DNA of 64,000 nt. It comes from Microvirga arsenatis (GTDB lineage: Bacteria > Pseudomonadota > Alphaproteobacteria > Rhizobiales > Beijerinckiaceae). The notes beneath the pieces were generated by a model. That model made no database searches. It was not told the origin of the DNA and worked only from the letters and a program-made list of their open reading frames with translations. The stretch lies in contig NZ_JAAAXJ010000003.1 of assembly GCF_009910705.1 (NCBI RefSeq), positions 248,001 to 312,000 on the forward strand. The letters run 5' to 3'. A program made the translations under genes and the position numbers. The stretch's first letter is position 1; each line of letters starts with the position of its first letter. Below, one piece after another: positions 62,308-64,000 of the stretch.

Positions 62308-63318
62308 ATGAAGGCGCTCAAATTTGCACTGGCTGCCGGAATTGCAGCAACCGTTCTCGCCAACGCACCTGCCTACGCGCAGTTCAGCGAAAGAAGTATT
62401 CGCCTGTCGAACGGCGTGAACGAAGACCATCCGAATGGGAAGGGGGTCGAGAAGTTCAGGACCTGTCTTGCCGACAAGTCGGGCGGCAAGCTGAAGGTTC
62501 AGGGCTTCTGGGGCAATGCCCTTGGCGGCGACCTTCAAGCCACACAGGCGCTCCGCTCGGGCACTCAGGAGATGGTCGTGACATCCAGCTCGCCCTTGAT
62601 CGGGATCCTGCCGGAGCTTGGCGTCTTCGACCTGCCGTTCCTCTTCGCCAATGAGCAGGAAGCGGATGCAGTCCTCGACGGCAGCTTCGGCAAGCATATC
62701 GATGCGAAGCTGGAAGGCGCCGGGCTCGTCAACCTGGCCTATTGGGAAAACGGCTTCCGCAACCTGACCAACTCACGCCGCCCGGTTGAGAAGTGGGAGG
62801 ACTTCAAAGGCCTCAAGGTTCGGGTGATGCAGAACAATGTGTTTCTCGACACGTTCAAGAACATGGGGGCCAATGCGGTGCCCATGGCCTTCGGCGAGGT
62901 GTTCACCGCTCTTGAGACCAAGGCCATCGACGGTCAGGAGAATCCCTTCGTCACCATCGACACTTCCAAGTTCTACGAGGTCCAGAAGTATCTGTCGGTG
63001 ACGCGCCACGCCTATACCCCGTTCCTCGTACTCTACTCCAAGAAGCTGTGGGATGGGCTGTCCAAGGATGAGCAGGCGGCGCTTCGGGAATGCGCGGTGG
63101 TTGCCCGCGACGAGCAGCGCAAGGTGTCCCGCGAGCTGTCTCAAGCGTCGCTCAACAAGATCAAGGGGGCCGGCATCGTCGTCAACGAGCTCAATGCACA
63201 GGAAGCGCAGCGCATGCGCGAGCAGGCGAAGCCCGTCTGGGAGAAGCACGCCGCTACGATCGGCTCCGAGACCGTCAAGATGATGCAGGACGAGCTGGAG
63301 AAGATCCGCAAGAAGTAA
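62308..63318 (+). CDS. TRAP transporter substrate-binding protein (DctP type)
   Basis: 336 residues; AAAGGAGAGG before the ATG. Signal peptide ends at A-P-A-Y-A-Q. The DctP fold is shown by R-L-S-N-G-V-N-E-D-H-P-N-G-K-G, L-G-G-D-L-Q-A-T-Q-A-L-R-S-G-T-Q-E, the conserved Arg in K-V-R-V-M-Q-N that binds a carboxylate, and G-E-V-F-T-A-L-E-T-K-A-I-D-G-Q-E-N-P. The carboxylate-binding Arg supports an acidic ligand such as a sugar acid. Last gene of the TRAP operon before a terminator. Confidence 0.95.
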   Translation: MKALKFALAAGIAATVLANAPAYAQFSERSIRLSNGVNEDHPNGKGVEKFRTCLADKSGGKLKVQGFWGNALGGDLQATQALRSGTQEMVVTSSSPLIGILPELGVFDLPFLFANEQEADAVLDGSFGKHIDAKLEGAGLVNLAYWENGFRNLTNSRRPVEKWEDFKGLKVRVMQNNVFLDTFKNMGANAVPMAFGEVFTALETKAIDGQENPFVTIDTSKFYEVQKYLSVTRHAYTPFLVLYSKKLWDGLSKDEQAALRECAVVARDEQRKVSRELSQASLNKIKGAGIVVNELNAQEAQRMREQAKPVWEKHAATIGSETVKMMQDELEKIRKK

Positions 63319-63339
63319 AGCTCATCCCCTCCTGTCGAG

Positions 63340-63371
63340 AGCACTGTCCGGAGCGACCTCCGGACAGTGCT
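63340..63371 (+). terminator. Terminator after the TRAP operon
   Basis: Perfect 14-base arms AGCACTGTCCGGAG (63340-63353) and CTCCGGACAGTGCT (63358-63371), 4-base loop, followed by TCTCTT. 21 bases after the stop codon. Confidence 0.85.
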
Positions 63372-63438
63372 TCTCTTGATCGTCTTGGCCGGAGCGGAGT
63401 CCCTGGGGTGCATGGATCCGCTGCCTTGTGATTGGATC

Positions 63439-64000
63439 ATGCCAATGCAAATCCTCATCTTCGGCGCGGCCGGCATGGTCGGACGCAAGCTCGCTGACCG
63501 TCTGGTGCAGGAGGGGCAACTCGGCGGAACAGCAATCTCGCGTCTGATCCTGCATGACGTGGAAACGCCTTTCCGGCCTGACGCGCCGTTCCCGGTCGAT
63601 ACGCTCACATCCGACTTCTCCGCTCCCGGAGAGGCGGAAAGGCTCGTGGCAAACCGGCCGGACGTCATCTTCCACCTGGCTGCCATCGTCTCGGGCGAGG
63701 CCGAGGCAGATCTGGAGAAGGGATATAGGATCAACCTCGACGGAACCCGTTTCCTCTTCGATGCCATTCGTCTCATTGGTGACGGGTATTGCCCGCGTTT
63801 GGTCTTCACATCCTCGATTGCCGTTTTCGGAGCGCCCTTTCCGGAGGCTATCGGAGACGAGTTCTTCCTGACGCCGCTCACCAGCTACGGTACACAGAAG
63901 GCGATCGGCGAACTGCTCCTCGCTGACTATTCGCGGCGCGGCTTCTTCGATGGTGTGGGAATCAGGCTGCCGACGATCTGTGTGCGACCCGGCAGGCCGA
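63439..64000 (+). CDS. denD: NAD-dependent epimerase/dehydratase family protein, DenD-like (partial)
   Basis: 187 codons, running off the right end without a stop. ATG at 63439 or 63445. Extended SDR fold: I-L-I-F-G-A-A-G-M-V-G-R-K-L cofactor motif, V-I-F-H-L-A-A-I-V-S-G-E-A-E, F-T-S-S-I-A-V-F-G and the catalytic Y-G-T-Q-K (Y-x3-K). The segments H-L-A-A-I-V-S-G-E-A-E-A-D and P-T-I-C-V-R-P-G match D-erythronate dehydrogenases (DenD) as I recall them, which feed four-carbon acid sugars into metabolism. The gene symbol is tentative; a related SDR for another acid sugar is possible. Context (TRAP, dehydratase) agrees with acid-sugar use. Confidence 0.75.
   Translation, partial: MPMQILIFGAAGMVGRKLADRLVQEGQLGGTAISRLILHDVETPFRPDAPFPVDTLTSDFSAPGEAERLVANRPDVIFHLAAIVSGEAEADLEKGYRINLDGTRFLFDAIRLIGDGYCPRLVFTSSIAVFGAPFPEAIGDEFFLTPLTSYGTQKAIGELLLADYSRRGFFDGVGIRLPTICVRPGRP

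Noticed and set aside
1-64000. CRISPR array
   Set aside because: No regularly spaced 25-40 base repeats with unique spacers; the only regular repeats are the coding 42-bp and 276-bp units.

Overview
The window reads as chromosome of a high-GC alphaproteobacterium, most likely Hyphomicrobiales and perhaps close to Methylobacteriaceae/Microvirga. This placement is an inference from gene content (CHASE2 cyclase with FecR partner, TRAP transporter, FnrN/FixK-type box, dense GC-rich coding, TamA/TamB pair); no rRNA or tRNA gene is present to confirm it.

Bases 1-11,300 are an accessory, defence-rich island. It opens with the tail of an unknown gene coupled to an unrecognised 238-aa protein. A hypothetical gene follows, cut short by a frameshifted IS5-type element, and then a frameshifted HTH-like conserved gene. 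Next is a tight operon: C5-cytosine methyltransferase, an 87-aa unknown locked in by ATGA overlaps on both sides, a DUF4928 protein (probable restriction enzyme) and Vsr mismatch endonuclease. Facing it is a three-gene operon of SIR2-domain protein, small middle protein and SMC/Rad50-like ATPase with a zinc-hook CxxC. This matches the logic of ABC-three-component (Lamassu-like) anti-phage systems. Bases 11,600-15,050 carry a phage-type cassette (terminase large subunit, DUF5681 protein, ParB-domain DNA methylase) with no other virion genes. Up to 17,000 there is a secreted glycine-rich protein with ten 14-residue repeats and the wreck of a thermonuclease-like gene.

Bases 17,400-24,400 hold a coherent envelope-glycan module: HAD-UbiA fusion, GtrA, DprE1-like oxidase, DprE2-like reductase and two GT-C-type membrane glycosyltransferase candidates. 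Together these could make, flip and use polyprenyl-phosphoryl arabinose, a route best known from mycobacteria. Then come TerC, a monooxygenase pseudogene with an in-frame TGA, an ornithine cyclodeaminase-arginase pair with a divergent Lrp/AsnC regulator, a multidomain GH5 cellulase whose catalytic domain appears nested in a Calx-beta domain, hemN behind a perfect anaerobox, and homogentisate dioxygenase with a divergent MarR regulator.

Bases 35,900-49,000 carry an exported TPR protein, FecR plus CHASE2-adenylate cyclase, trans-aconitate methyltransferase, a DUF2189 membrane protein and the TamA-TamB outer-membrane assembly pair. Bases 49,160-57,120 hold two translationally coupled hybrid histidine kinases; the first is a 1,949-aa protein with nine near-identical 92-residue HAMP-type repeats and three receiver domains. 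The right end (57,500-64,000) is a sugar-acid catabolic locus: FAD-linked 2-hydroxyacid dehydrogenase, enolase-superfamily dehydratase, a divergent DctQ-DctM-DctP TRAP transporter and the start of a DenD-like dehydrogenase.
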